Origin: Gammaproteobacteria bacterium | GTDB lineage: Bacteria; Pseudomonadota; Gammaproteobacteria; Pseudomonadales; Azotimanducaceae | Direction: 5' to 3' | Assembly (NCBI GenBank): GCA_002726655.1 | Contig: PBRP01000055.1 | Coordinates: 8,798-52,009, forward strand | Length of the DNA: 43,212 nucleotides | Shown: piece by piece, positions 25,616 to 34,906 of the stretch | How positions within the stretch are numbered: the stretch's first letter is position 1 | Layout of the letters: each line of letters opens with the position of its first letter | The notes under the pieces: generated by a model | Told to the model about the DNA's origin: nothing | The model's input: the letters and a program-made list of their open reading frames with translations, nothing else | The model's database searches: none | Position numbers and translations under genes: made by a program

Positions 25616-26575
25616 TCAATCTTCGGCCGGCTGATCCAGGTACTCACTCAAACCGTAACCCTTACGTTCACCATCTAGCGTATATTCAGTCATACCCTCA
25701 CCAACATGAGTACTCGTTCCACTTCGCCGGTTGCGCAGGGGAATAAAGCTCATCACCCTTCCTTCAAGGCTCCGTTTGCGCCCGTCTTCCAGTTCCATTT
25801 CGGCTCGCAGGGTCTGGTGGTAATTAGTCCCGGGTTCATATTCGGTAGTCAGTGCCGTCTTGGTAATCCTGACAAGCTCCTGGCCCTCCTGGAATAGACC
25901 GCCGCCCTCCCCGTCACCATTAGTGCGAAGAATCATGCCGAGGTCATCACCAAAATTGCAGGTAACCCACCGGTAGGAAGGTGTAGCCTGCCAGTACCGC
26001 GGCCCCCACGAATGGTCCCGCAGGCCATGCCCGTTGAACGAAACCGGCGATTCATCCGCAAACTGTATAGTTCCACTGACCCGCATATGTTGTTCTGTGT
26101 GGGCGCGAGCAAACTCGTTCCCGTCTCCCGCTTTCCCTACATGACCATAGAATGGACCCACTGCTTCATGAGTAAGATCAATCGAAAGTTCATGCTTCGG
26201 GTTTTCCCTGAATGCCTTTCCAGGGTCACTCATTGCTCGCGGATCCTGCATGAATAAAGCAGAACCCTTGTAGCTGGTTTGAACAGTTTCAGTGGGCTTG
26301 ATGATGTCGATCTTCAGCCCGCCGGCATCCCACCCATCATTATGAGAGATCGATGGCTTCGCGTAGTTGAACCATGCCGAGCCGTCGGGATTCCAGACGA
26401 TAACTGTCATTTCCGCGTAACCCTCATTTGCACGGTTACCTATGCGAACGAAACCACCCTGATTTTTCTCCTTATCAAAAAAATTGAAGTAGACCGATTC
26501 ATTGAAATTCTCTTCGGGTCCTAACTCGTGGGTATAGTCATCGTTTGCCGTCAGGTTTCCGTGGATTTTGATCAT
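25616..26575 (-). CDS. CrtC/AttH-like lipocalin-fold protein (DUF7064-type)
   Basis: A 319-residue soluble protein, no signal peptide. The central motif GHGLRDHSWGPRYW (about residue 185) is the hallmark of the double-lipocalin fold shared by carotenoid hydratase CrtC, AttH and the DUF7064/7065 families. In CrtC-like enzymes the region binds a large hydrophobic isoprenoid substrate. Many members lie in steroid, terpene or fatty-acid degradation clusters without known activity. The ATG at 26575 with GGAG 8 nt upstream is preferred to a GTG three codons earlier. It is 97 bp downstream of the pentaheme cytochrome gene on the same strand and may be read through from the exporter operon, or have its own promoter. 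Confidence 0.82.
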   Translation of the reverse strand: MIKIHGNLTANDDYTHELGPEENFNESVYFNFFDKEKNQGGFVRIGNRANEGYAEMTVIVWNPDGSAWFNYAKPSISHNDGWDAGGLKIDIIKPTETVQTSYKGSALFMQDPRAMSDPGKAFRENPKHELSIDLTHEAVGPFYGHVGKAGDGNEFARAHTEQHMRVSGTIQFADESPVSFNGHGLRDHSWGPRYWQATPSYRWVTCNFGDDLGMILRTNGDGEGGGLFQEGQELVRITKTALTTEYEPGTNYHQTLRAEMELEDGRKRSLEGRVMSFIPLRNRRSGTSTHVGEGMTEYTLDGERKGYGLSEYLDQPAED

Positions 26576-26672
26576 GTTCTTCACTCCAAATTTTTTTTGA
26601 TTTACCCATTATGCCTCATCAAATCGACCGAACCCCAGCTACTCACGTAAAGGCGCAAATACCGCATCCCCT

Positions 26673-27881
26673 CTACAGGGGTATTCGCTGCCTGAACACT
26701 TCATAATCAATTGGTGTCCTGTTTTCATATTCGATTCGTTCACGCCTGGACTCGGCCAGCAGGTGATACCTTATCTCCGCCTCTACCTGCACCGCACCGG
26801 TATCGCTGCCAACTTCCAATTCGTACTCACGCGGTTCACCACGCGGCAGCCGCGTATCCTGTAAGTCTACAATCAGAGGCCTCCACATGACAGTACGCTC
26901 CAATGTATGGTTCTTCACACTAAGGATTTCTCCCCCCTCATCAAGCAGGCGGAGAGACACCGTAAGATGCCGGTCCGGGGTTCCCGTTGGAACATAGTGG
27001 GCAGCACCTGTGTTAGTGACCGTCAAACCAAATACTCGCCGGGCCTGCCCCTGGCTTTCTTTTTCAGCAAATTCTATGGTCAGTGCACTCTTTACCATCT
27101 CCACATTATGACCTCCGCGCCAGAGGTGCTGTCTACTCGCTCGTACAACACCACCTTCGACCAGAGGTCGCATAACCAGCGGCATGTGGCATTCCACACA
27201 TCCTAATACGCCGGTTTCACTCACGGCGACCTCGCCTGACGACCCCCTCACATCGATATTCTGGGCCGACCGCGGTGCAAGCCCAGTCTGGATCTCAGCG
27301 ACGGTGCCACAGGCAGGAAACCGGTAAAAGGTATCCCAGCGGTCACCGTCGACAATGTGGCAACGGACACAAACCTGGTTAGGGTCTTCAATTTTTCTGA
27401 CCGGGTGTGGTGCATCTGTATCTCCGTACACACCCACTATTTTTCCATCACGATAATGACAGGCAGCACAGGTCACGCCTTCGTGCTGAAGAACGGGATC
27501 AAAAGATGGATTTTCCTCAACGATCGGGTCCCACTTATCCTCATCACTATATCCAACTACCTTGTAGGGGAGCTGAACGTCCAACGGCGTGTGACACAGT
27601 CTGCAGGCTGGTTGAGCATCTTCAAAATGCCAGTCTCTCTGAAAATAGGGATCGGTCCATGCCTGGCTGTGAATAGTCATCTGCCACTCCTCATAGAAAG
27701 CCTGGTGACAGCTCCCACAGTCAGTTGCAGCCAGCCCGGTTATAGATTGCGGGGCTTGCGCTGTATCAACAGGCCAGGCAAACCGATCATCAACGACAAA
27801 AATATTCATCGGTCGAATGAACCGCCATGCCAGAAAGACAATCAGTATGATCATGATCGAAACGGTTAGTTTTAATTTCAC
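26673..27881 (-). CDS. Membrane-anchored pentaheme cytochrome c
   Basis: A 402-residue periplasmic cytochrome with one N-terminal membrane segment (about 5-22). Five CxxCH heme sites are visible: CGSCH (55-59), CRLCH (93-97), CAACH (138-142), CVRCH (171-175) and CVECH (228-232). The spacing resembles the cytochrome c554-like family. After the last heme, about 170 residues form a predicted beta-sandwich (VTNTGAAHYVPTGTPDRHLTVSLRL), possibly for docking. The protein probably moves electrons from the quinone pool or a periplasmic donor; its partner is unknown. The GTG start lies 10 nt after the stop of the porin-like gene, so it belongs to the exporter operon, which is an unusual companion for a multiheme cytochrome. 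Confidence 0.9.
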   Translation of the reverse strand: MKLKLTVSIMIILIVFLAWRFIRPMNIFVVDDRFAWPVDTAQAPQSITGLAATDCGSCHQAFYEEWQMTIHSQAWTDPYFQRDWHFEDAQPACRLCHTPLDVQLPYKVVGYSDEDKWDPIVEENPSFDPVLQHEGVTCAACHYRDGKIVGVYGDTDAPHPVRKIEDPNQVCVRCHIVDGDRWDTFYRFPACGTVAEIQTGLAPRSAQNIDVRGSSGEVAVSETGVLGCVECHMPLVMRPLVEGGVVRASRQHLWRGGHNVEMVKSALTIEFAEKESQGQARRVFGLTVTNTGAAHYVPTGTPDRHLTVSLRLLDEGGEILSVKNHTLERTVMWRPLIVDLQDTRLPRGEPREYELEVGSDTGAVQVEAEIRYHLLAESRRERIEYENRTPIDYEVFRQRIPL

Positions 27882-27891
27882 GGGAGCAAGC

Positions 27892-29124
27892 TCAAAATGT
27901 ACAGCGCACTGTCAGGTAAATATTGTCATTGTCAGCCAATGTGCCGAACATACCATGCCGCGAGCCACTGAAAATGTTTGCACCAACTTCTGCCCAAAGA
28001 TAATCGTTGAATGCGTATCGCAGCGATGGGATCACATAGCTGTCATCTTCCGCAGCACCCCAGAATGCAAACAGGTTTAACGTCAAAGTCTGATGCAGAT
28101 ACTGCTGGGTAAACCTCACAGTCGCAACAGTACGCAGCTGTTTATCCGGTAAAGTGAGGGCGGAGCGATTGCGTTTGTAGTCTTCATAGTCTTGCATCCA
28201 CTCAGCATAAGCCTGTATACCTATCTGTGTCTCCGAACCAAGTTGCCGCGAATAGCCCATCAGAAACCGCAACTGGCTGTTATTGATGGTAGATTTGACG
28301 CCATCAGAATCATCCACCGAGTCGTAGTAACCTGTCTCCAGATTGAGCACGCCACCTGCTAAGGGTCCGGACAAGCTGAAACCTACCGTATTGAGCCGAG
28401 GGTATTCAGCCGTCAATTCAGCAGAATTGCCTGTTAGTGCAGGAGCCCGGTAAAAACCCCGTGAGGCAAAGATTGCTGCATCCCAGGAGCCCAGATAGCC
28501 AGACAGTTTCAGGGCTATTTCTGGCTCTCCCGGTTCCTTGATACTGCGCTGTGGAACAGCAGGAAATGGGCTGAACTGCTTGTAGTCAGGCATTCGGTCC
28601 GCAGTGAAATCGCTGACAACAATCTCCAAAGTCTTCGAGGATAAGAATAAATCCAATTTCAGTGAGTCGCTGCCAAGTTTTAGATATTCCAAGGGCAGAC
28701 CACTGTAAAAAGCGACCCAATCCTTGGGAAAGACATCATTAATAAATAGAAGGTCCCCCACACCCCAGGTAACTATCTGCCTGCCGCCACGGACTGTAAA
28801 GCTGCCGCTGTTATAGTCGATGTAAAACTCGCGGGTCCTGCTGTCACGTTCACTCAGGGCGGCATCATTGATGAAATCGATTTTCCCTGTGAAAGCCACG
28901 CTCCCCTCTTCACTACCGGCGTCGGCTTTCAACTGCACCCTTTGTTCATTGAAGGGAACACTACAACGGGTGCCAGGCGAGCAGCCCACATCCGATATTA
29001 GGGAAGCCGCCTGCGCCTGGACGAAACCTGACAAATCAACATGTCCTGCATAAGACTGCTTCATCGTGCTGCCAATCATCACAACAGCGCAGGCTATGAC
29101 AGCCACAAGCCTTAGCGGATCCAT
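27892..29124 (-). CDS. Outer-membrane beta-barrel protein, DUF1302/porin-like
   Basis: A 410-residue outer-membrane protein. An N-terminal signal peptide (about residues 1-26, ending SYAG) is followed by alternating amphipathic strands typical of a beta barrel, and the chain ends in a phenylalanine (VRCTF), as most barrels recognised by BAM do. The segment GRQIVTWGVGDLLFINDVFPKDW is typical of DUF1302-like barrels that accompany RND/LolA-like gene pairs. Two cysteines near the N-terminus (CSPGTRC) may form a disulfide. It likely forms the outer-membrane part of a lipid or hydrophobe transport system. Its start overlaps the LolA-like gene by 13 bp. Confidence 0.87.
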   Translation of the reverse strand: MDPLRLVAVIACAVVMIGSTMKQSYAGHVDLSGFVQAQAASLISDVGCSPGTRCSVPFNEQRVQLKADAGSEEGSVAFTGKIDFINDAALSERDSRTREFYIDYNSGSFTVRGGRQIVTWGVGDLLFINDVFPKDWVAFYSGLPLEYLKLGSDSLKLDLFLSSKTLEIVVSDFTADRMPDYKQFSPFPAVPQRSIKEPGEPEIALKLSGYLGSWDAAIFASRGFYRAPALTGNSAELTAEYPRLNTVGFSLSGPLAGGVLNLETGYYDSVDDSDGVKSTINNSQLRFLMGYSRQLGSETQIGIQAYAEWMQDYEDYKRNRSALTLPDKQLRTVATVRFTQQYLHQTLTLNLFAFWGAAEDDSYVIPSLRYAFNDYLWAEVGANIFSGSRHGMFGTLADNDNIYLTVRCTF

Positions 29125-29924
29125 TTTCTTGGCGGATTACGCAGATATCGTTCAGTAAACATTTCTTCCGTGAGGCCTATATCATATTTGATCTCATCAA
29201 ATCGCGCTTGCGTTCTGTGCCCTGTCTGCAGATTTTTCATGGTGCGGCCTGTGATCGTCCAGTGTTGCTCAACCAATTCAATCTGGTCAGCAACAAAAAC
29301 CCGCACCTTCTCGCCCCTAGCATCAAAAAACTCTTCCCTAAGTGGCAGCCCATGGGACTGGTCAATCCAGGATTTTCGATGCTTATAATCCGCCCGTTCT
29401 TTTGGCTCACTCTCTATAACATATGTAACACGCCCGGCAATCTCTTCGGTGCGCAGCAATGTGTGGGTTTCATCATCCGCCACACGACCGGAAACATCCT
29501 CGTAGGTAAAATCAGAGCCCACGAAAGAGGAGCGTTTATCGTCGGCGGCTATACGTCGGACCAGTTTGATTGCCGGAATGAATATCCAGCGATCATCTTC
29601 CCTTTCAAGATGTTTCCAAACCATGAAAGTCGTGCCTCGAATATCAGAAGGGTTCTGAAAATGAATGTAGTAGCGCTGCCCTCCCCTCTCGCCGGTATCC
29701 ATGCGCAGCATGGTCATTACTCTCTTGCGCTCCTTTCCCTGGGCGTTAATGAGCCGCATGGTGACTTGTGCGCGCATGTCCTTCCCCGCATGGTAGAAGG
29801 CCTGCAGAGAATCGGCCACCAGCTTCGCTGCATCAGGCTCAGCGAATATCGCTTCGCCTGGCACGCAGTTCAGGACTAACAGAAACAATAAGGGTCGCAC
29901 TGTTTTCAGCCTGCTTAAATGCAC
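29112..29924 (-). CDS. LolA-like outer-membrane lipoprotein-sorting family protein
   Basis: A 270-residue periplasmic protein with a signal peptide (about 1-28, ending IFAEP) and a LolA/LolB-like half-barrel. Landmarks are ERGGQRYYIHFQNPSDIRGTTFMVWKH, then DRWIFIPAIKLVRRIAADDKRSSFVGSDFTYED, characteristic of the LolA-like family that pairs with MMPL/RND permeases rather than of LolA itself. It probably carries a hydrophobic molecule from the permease to the outer membrane. The GTG start overlaps the permease TAG by one base, and its 3' end overlaps the barrel gene by 13 bp, so the three products are likely made in fixed ratio. Confidence 0.9.
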   Translation of the reverse strand: MHLSRLKTVRPLLFLLVLNCVPGEAIFAEPDAAKLVADSLQAFYHAGKDMRAQVTMRLINAQGKERKRVMTMLRMDTGERGGQRYYIHFQNPSDIRGTTFMVWKHLEREDDRWIFIPAIKLVRRIAADDKRSSFVGSDFTYEDVSGRVADDETHTLLRTEEIAGRVTYVIESEPKERADYKHRKSWIDQSHGLPLREEFFDARGEKVRVFVADQIELVEQHWTITGRTMKNLQTGHRTQARFDEIKYDIGLTEEMFTERYLRNPPRKWIR

Positions 29925-32254
29925 TAATTGTCTCCGCTCGTGCTAATGACACCATTTCCGACCGTCCACAGGTGACCGTGAGTGAGCCGGAGCAGACCAG
30001 GCAACAGGCAAAGGGTTGTCAGGGAACTGAATATCATAAGCAGTGCGAAGAACACGCCCACCGTCCTATAAGGACCCAACGGTGAGAACACCATAGGCAG
30101 AAAGCCAATGGCGATCACCAGGGCGTTTCGTAAGATGGCTCGCGTGGTTTCACCAAACACCATTTGGTTAGCCCGCTCAAGGTCACCGCCTGTCTCTATA
30201 AGACAGGCGCGATAGCGCTGTACAAAATGGATAGCAAAATCAATCGACAGACCAAGAGCCAGGGAGGAAACTACCGCGATGGGCATATCGTAATCCTTGC
30301 CAGCAAAACCTGCGAGGCCATATGACATCGTAATGGCGAAGGTTAGCGGCAACATCGACAGCAGTCCAAGGCCAACTGAACGAAACAGGATCACCATCAG
30401 TACCAGCACAGCGATAAAACCACCCACAATCGCCTTCAACATGCCTCCTACCATGAGATCCTGCCACACCTTGTTAATATAGGTCAGGCCCGACCATCTA
30501 AGCGAGATATCACCAGGAGGTGGGTTGGCACGGGTAAATTCTAATAAGCGATGCTGCACCCGCGCCATGATGCGGTTATCGCCCTGCTTCATCTGCACCC
30601 AGATATTTGCACTGCGATAATCGTAGTCGACAAATTTATCGAGATCACCCACATTGCCAGACAGCTGGTACAACAACATATACTGGGCAAGTTCTTCCTG
30701 ATTATCTGGAACCTTACGCCACCGTACGTCCTTGTCATGCAACACATAACCGACCTGACCTATAATGTCTGCCAGTGAAGAGGTCTTGCCAACGGCAGGA
30801 TCAGTATCCAGTACCCGCTGGAGATTGACCATATATTCGAGGACCTCCGGACGCTTCATGTCATCATCCGCCTTCCCTTCCAGTACCAGGTATGCCATGT
30901 AGGTGCCGCCGAAAAGCTTGTTCATGACCCGGTCCGCAATACGCAGCTCGTGGTCCTTGGCGAACCAGTTAACGGGATTATCATTAACGACGGTGCGTGA
31001 TATTCCCCAGAATCCGACCGCAAGTACCAGCACTGCCAAGATCGAGACGGGCGCAGCGCGATTGAACGCGAACTGCCCAAGCTGCTGCAACTTGCCATTC
31101 ATACCAGATCCGTCACCCCTGCGCTTGCCCAGCTCGACTTGAAGTTCATCCTCACTGATCAGCATGATGGATGCAGGTATAAAGGTGATGGTCAGTAGCC
31201 AGGCCATCAAGATACCGATTGCAACGAAGGCACCAAATACCTGAACGGGTGGTATTGGGGCCAGCAAAAGGGACGCAAAGCCAATACTCGAAGTCAGTGA
31301 AGTAAATAACATGGGTGTATACAGTGCATCCATAGTTTGCCGCAGAGTCTCACGTCTGTCTCCGATACCGGGGTAACGATCATAAAAGTCGCTGAGAATA
31401 TGTACCGAGTCCAGAACAGCAATGGGCATGAGAAAAACGGGGATCATGCTGGACATAATATGTACGGTGAAGCCAAGGCCAATCAACAGCCCCATCCCTA
31501 AAATCACGGTACACATGGCAACCGCCATCACCGGCAGAATCAACGTCATTTTGCGGAATAACAGCCACAATAATAGAAAGATCATCATGCCGCTTATCGG
31601 TGACATGATCCCCATCTGAATAAACATCTCGATGCCGAAGCTATCCTCTGCAATGGGTAGCCCGGCGAGATAAAATTTTTGCCCTTCCGTTAGCTCCCTG
31701 CCCGCCAGCGAACTAATTTCGCTGCCAATGCGCCTCGCCTGATCCTTGGCAACAATAGGGACGTAGACAGCAATGCCGGTGCCGTCAGCTGATATCAGCT
31801 TATCTGCCAGCAACGGGTTGTCGGCAATAGTCCCACTTAAAGCTTCGCTCGCAGCTAAGGTTTCCGGCACCTCACGCATGATGCGACGCACTTCCAACTG
31901 GCCCTCTTTGATGGTGACATCATTTGTGGTTGTGAGGCTGACGACATCGTCGGTAATAACGCCAGGTATCAGAAGAATTCCATCAATGATGCGCGATACT
32001 TTTTCCAGTGTGGCTGGTCTGAATGCACCCGCCTCATCGGTTAGGCCGAATACAATAAGGTCGTGGATGGTAAAGTTTTTCTTGATCCCGTCATACAGGA
32101 CCCGGTCAGGCTGGTCTGCCGACAACATATTCTCTGGATCAGTATCGATATGGATCTTGATGAACTGGGTTGCGAACAGGATCGTCAACAGGCATATCAC
32201 CGCCAAGGTCGCTTTCGGGGAGTCCATGGACTGCTCAATCACCCGCTTCAGCAC
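29924..32254 (-). CDS. RND/MMPL-family hydrophobe exporter
   Basis: A 776-residue inner-membrane permease of the RND superfamily, hydrophobe/MMPL branch. It has a first membrane helix (about 14-33), a large periplasmic loop starting IHIDTDPENMLSADQPD, a cluster of five or so helices in the middle (about 215-370), a second helix and loop near 405, and a final helix cluster (about 620-760). Internal duplication of this kind gives the usual 12 helices. The GTG start has AAGGAGGG 7 nt upstream, a strong site. As first gene of the operon with LolA-like, barrel and cytochrome genes, it likely drives movement of a lipid-like substrate to the outer membrane with proton-motive force. Confidence 0.93.
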   Translation of the reverse strand: MLKRVIEQSMDSPKATLAVICLLTILFATQFIKIHIDTDPENMLSADQPDRVLYDGIKKNFTIHDLIVFGLTDEAGAFRPATLEKVSRIIDGILLIPGVITDDVVSLTTTNDVTIKEGQLEVRRIMREVPETLAASEALSGTIADNPLLADKLISADGTGIAVYVPIVAKDQARRIGSEISSLAGRELTEGQKFYLAGLPIAEDSFGIEMFIQMGIMSPISGMMIFLLLWLLFRKMTLILPVMAVAMCTVILGMGLLIGLGFTVHIMSSMIPVFLMPIAVLDSVHILSDFYDRYPGIGDRRETLRQTMDALYTPMLFTSLTSSIGFASLLLAPIPPVQVFGAFVAIGILMAWLLTITFIPASIMLISEDELQVELGKRRGDGSGMNGKLQQLGQFAFNRAAPVSILAVLVLAVGFWGISRTVVNDNPVNWFAKDHELRIADRVMNKLFGGTYMAYLVLEGKADDDMKRPEVLEYMVNLQRVLDTDPAVGKTSSLADIIGQVGYVLHDKDVRWRKVPDNQEELAQYMLLYQLSGNVGDLDKFVDYDYRSANIWVQMKQGDNRIMARVQHRLLEFTRANPPPGDISLRWSGLTYINKVWQDLMVGGMLKAIVGGFIAVLVLMVILFRSVGLGLLSMLPLTFAITMSYGLAGFAGKDYDMPIAVVSSLALGLSIDFAIHFVQRYRACLIETGGDLERANQMVFGETTRAILRNALVIAIGFLPMVFSPLGPYRTVGVFFALLMIFSSLTTLCLLPGLLRLTHGHLWTVGNGVISTSGDN

Positions 32255-32425
32255 TTCTTAACCCTCCTTTCCAGTACAGCCTTGTGACACGGCGCTGGCA
32301 CAACTGCCGCACTATTCTCGCCCTTTTTTCACCAACATCAAAGCCACAAATAACGCACGACTGACGCTTCCCTTCAGTCACTGAATAGGGTACAAACTCT
32401 TTCTTTTTATGTCTGAGAGAATTAT

Positions 32426-33670
32426 ATGTCCGATGCCGACGCAAAAGACTCACCAGAACAGGCAGAGTTCCGCGCTCAATGCCAGGACTGGTTAGCTAAA
32501 AATCATCCGGGCAGACCACCTGTCAAACTTCCACAGGGCGCACTTGAACTTTATGACCCGGCGGCCTTAGCATGGCTGCAGAAATGGCAAAAGTCGGCCT
32601 ATGACGCTGGTATGCTCGGCTGTGACTATCCGACGGAAGTTGGTGGTGGCGGCAAAACAGATTGCCAGGCAATCGCCAACCAGGAGATGCAACAGGCCAG
32701 AACACCCTATCTGCCTAATGTCATTGGAATGGGCATGGCGGCGCCGACTATTTTTTTCCACTCCCAGGATGACGTCAAAGCAGAACTCTTGCCGAAGTTA
32801 CTATCTGGAGAAGAAATCTGGTGCCAGGGGTTCAGTGAACCAGGCGCAGGGTCAGACCTCGCCAATCAGCAAACCTTCGCCGAACGTGATGGTGACAACT
32901 GGGTGATCAACGGCCATAAGGTATGGACTTCTCTTGCACATTTTGCCACCTGGATGATCTTGCTCTGTCGTACCAGCAAGGATGACAAATACAATGGGCT
33001 GTCCTATTTCGTCGTCCCGATCAAGTCCGCTATTGGCAATGGTGTCACCATAAAACCGCTGATCAAGATAACCGGTGGAACTGGATTCAATGAGGTCCTG
33101 TTTGAGAACCTCGTGGTGGAAGATCGCTATCGACTGGATGATGTAGGTGCTGGCTGGAAGGTTGCCATGACCACCCTTGCCCATGAGCGCGGTGCTGGCC
33201 CCATGGTTACACCGGCTTCAGGTGGTATGTCCCTTGAGGAGGGTGAAACTGTTTCTACATCCAATGCCATGTCGCTTGTTGACCTGGCCCAAAGCCAGAA
33301 GCGAAACAACAAAACTGCCGCCGATGATCCGATGATTCGTGATGAAATTGTCAAACTCGTCATTCGCCAGGAAGGAATGCGACAGACAATGCGAAGAATG
33401 ACGGTACCACCCTTGACAGATCACCCCATGCGGATACCACTGCAGTCAAAGCTCAATTACACCGAACTGTTCCAGGATATGGCAGAGCTCGCCTACCACA
33501 TCGAAGGTGCAGCCAGTTCCCTCAATGTTACTGATGAAAATGCTCCCGCAGGAGGACAATGGCCATTCGCTTTTATGAACAGCTTTGGTATGACCATCGC
33601 CGCGGGCACCAATGAAGTGCAACGCAATATTCTAGGTGAGCGCGTACTTGGCTTGGCCAAATCAAAATAG
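32426..33670 (+). CDS. Acyl-CoA dehydrogenase, subunit of a paired (alpha2-beta2-type) enzyme
   Basis: A 414-residue acyl-CoA dehydrogenase. The beta domain shows GFSEPGAGSDLANQQTFAERD and NWVINGHKVWTSLAH; the C-terminus ends IAAGTNEVQRNILGERVLGL. Length, the long insert around GGMSLEEGETVSTSN and the tail are typical of the larger subunit in two-gene dehydrogenases such as the actinobacterial ChsE/FadE steroid enzymes. GAGAG precedes the ATG. The partner gene follows after 14 bp. Divergent placement from the RND exporter operon suggests, without proof, a shared hydrophobic substrate. Confidence 0.93.
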   Translation: MSDADAKDSPEQAEFRAQCQDWLAKNHPGRPPVKLPQGALELYDPAALAWLQKWQKSAYDAGMLGCDYPTEVGGGGKTDCQAIANQEMQQARTPYLPNVIGMGMAAPTIFFHSQDDVKAELLPKLLSGEEIWCQGFSEPGAGSDLANQQTFAERDGDNWVINGHKVWTSLAHFATWMILLCRTSKDDKYNGLSYFVVPIKSAIGNGVTIKPLIKITGGTGFNEVLFENLVVEDRYRLDDVGAGWKVAMTTLAHERGAGPMVTPASGGMSLEEGETVSTSNAMSLVDLAQSQKRNNKTAADDPMIRDEIVKLVIRQEGMRQTMRRMTVPPLTDHPMRIPLQSKLNYTELFQDMAELAYHIEGAASSLNVTDENAPAGGQWPFAFMNSFGMTIAAGTNEVQRNILGERVLGLAKSK

Positions 33671-33684
33671 CCGGAGATAGGACT

Positions 33685-34824
33685 ATGACAGAACGACCAA
33701 AAAATTTCGGCTTTAGTGAAGACGAAACCATGCTGCGTGATTCTGCGCGAAAGTTTTTCCAGGACAATTGTCCAGTAGACAAGCTTCACTCACTCGTCGC
33801 CTATGATCATGATGTTAATCGCAGCAACGATTGCAACTGGGACAGGGATCTCTGGCAACAAATTGTAGAACTGGGGTGGACTGCAGTTTGTATACCGGAA
33901 GCGGCAGGTGGCGTCGGCATGCCCCTTGTGGCAGCTGTCGCTTTGGCGGAGGAGGCTGGAAAAGCAGCTTTCCCCTCACCACTACTCGCCACATTTAATG
34001 CCACTTTCGTACTAAACGCCTGCAAATCTGACGCTGCAACTAAGGCGCTGACTGAAATTGCGGCAGGTAAAGCAACCAGTCTTGCAGTCACGAATCAGCA
34101 AGGAAGCTGGGAACCAGCTGATACTGATGTTTCGATAGATGGAGGCAAACTTAATGGCGTATCCTATTATGTACAGGAAGCGAGGAAAGCAGACCAGTTC
34201 CTCGTCAGTGCGACACACGCAGACGGTGTTGGTCTTTACCTGGTAGACAGCAACGCAGATGGTGTGGAAATAGTCCCCGACAACATAATAGACCTGACCC
34301 GTGACCAAGCGCACATCGAGTTCAACAATGCAGATGCCATAGAACTCGCTGCGCCCGGAACCGGTATCGACGTGATCAACCAGGCACTTCCTGCAATCCT
34401 CTGTATCGTTTCTGCTGACATGGTAGGTGCTGGCGAGTGGCTGTTGCAAACTACCGTGGAATACGCCAAGACCCGCGTCCAGTTTGACCACCCCCTTGGT
34501 TTTTTCCAGGCGGTAAAACATCCCCTGGTGAACGTTATGCTGGATATAGACCGGGCCAAGTCTCTCACCTATAACGCCGCCTGTGCGGTGGATACGGAAC
34601 CTGAAGCAGCTGAAAAGTTTGCCCGTATGGCGAAATCACAGGCTGGCGATATGGCGGTATTCTCATCAAGCCGCGCCGTGCAGTTTCATGGTGGCATCGG
34701 CTTTACCTGGGAATGTTTCGTACACCTGTTCTTCAAGCGACAAATGCACAACCAGGTATTGTACGGTGACGCTAAATATCAGCGCGCCAAACTGGCCGAC
34801 ATGCTGATTGGCGACATCGCCTGA
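33685..34824 (+). CDS. Acyl-CoA dehydrogenase, second subunit of the pair
   Basis: A 379-residue acyl-CoA dehydrogenase-fold protein, less conserved than its neighbour in the FAD/substrate loop: the EPGAGSD-like segment is replaced by AVTNQQGSWEPADTD. The C-terminal motif VQFHGGIGFTWE and the KRQMHNQVLYGD tail are kept. In alpha2-beta2 acyl-CoA dehydrogenases one subunit often keeps only part of the active site and FAD sits at the heterodimer interface, which fits this picture. GGAG lies 11 nt before the ATG. It should be read as one enzyme with the product of the preceding gene. Confidence 0.92.
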   Translation: MTERPKNFGFSEDETMLRDSARKFFQDNCPVDKLHSLVAYDHDVNRSNDCNWDRDLWQQIVELGWTAVCIPEAAGGVGMPLVAAVALAEEAGKAAFPSPLLATFNATFVLNACKSDAATKALTEIAAGKATSLAVTNQQGSWEPADTDVSIDGGKLNGVSYYVQEARKADQFLVSATHADGVGLYLVDSNADGVEIVPDNIIDLTRDQAHIEFNNADAIELAAPGTGIDVINQALPAILCIVSADMVGAGEWLLQTTVEYAKTRVQFDHPLGFFQAVKHPLVNVMLDIDRAKSLTYNAACAVDTEPEAAEKFARMAKSQAGDMAVFSSSRAVQFHGGIGFTWECFVHLFFKRQMHNQVLYGDAKYQRAKLADMLIGDIA

Positions 34825-34825
34825 C

Positions 34826-34846
34826 GCCAGGCCAATAAGACCTGGC
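34826..34846. terminator. Hairpin after the acyl-CoA dehydrogenase pair
   Basis: GCCAGG (34826-34831) pairs with CCTGGC (34841-34846) around a 9-nt loop directly after the stop of the second dehydrogenase gene. No T-tract follows, so it is a weak terminator or an mRNA-end structure. Confidence 0.3.
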
Positions 34847-34887
34847 ATCGAAAGATCCGGCGCTTATTTCCTGAGATTTCCGGAAGG

Positions 34888-34906
34888 AATAGCGGCCCCC
34901 GCTATT
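34888..34906. terminator. Short hairpin at the end of the crotonase gene
   Basis: AATAGCGG (34888-34895) and CCGCTATT (34899-34906) form an 8-bp perfect stem with a 3-nt loop, overlapping the stop codon of the minus-strand crotonase gene. It lies between convergent genes and could act for either, but has no clear T-run. Confidence 0.35.

Noticed and set aside
29208-29879. 223-codon plus-strand ORF opposite the LolA-like gene
   Set aside because: Antisense to a well-supported gene of a conserved operon, with no start signals and no recognisable domain.
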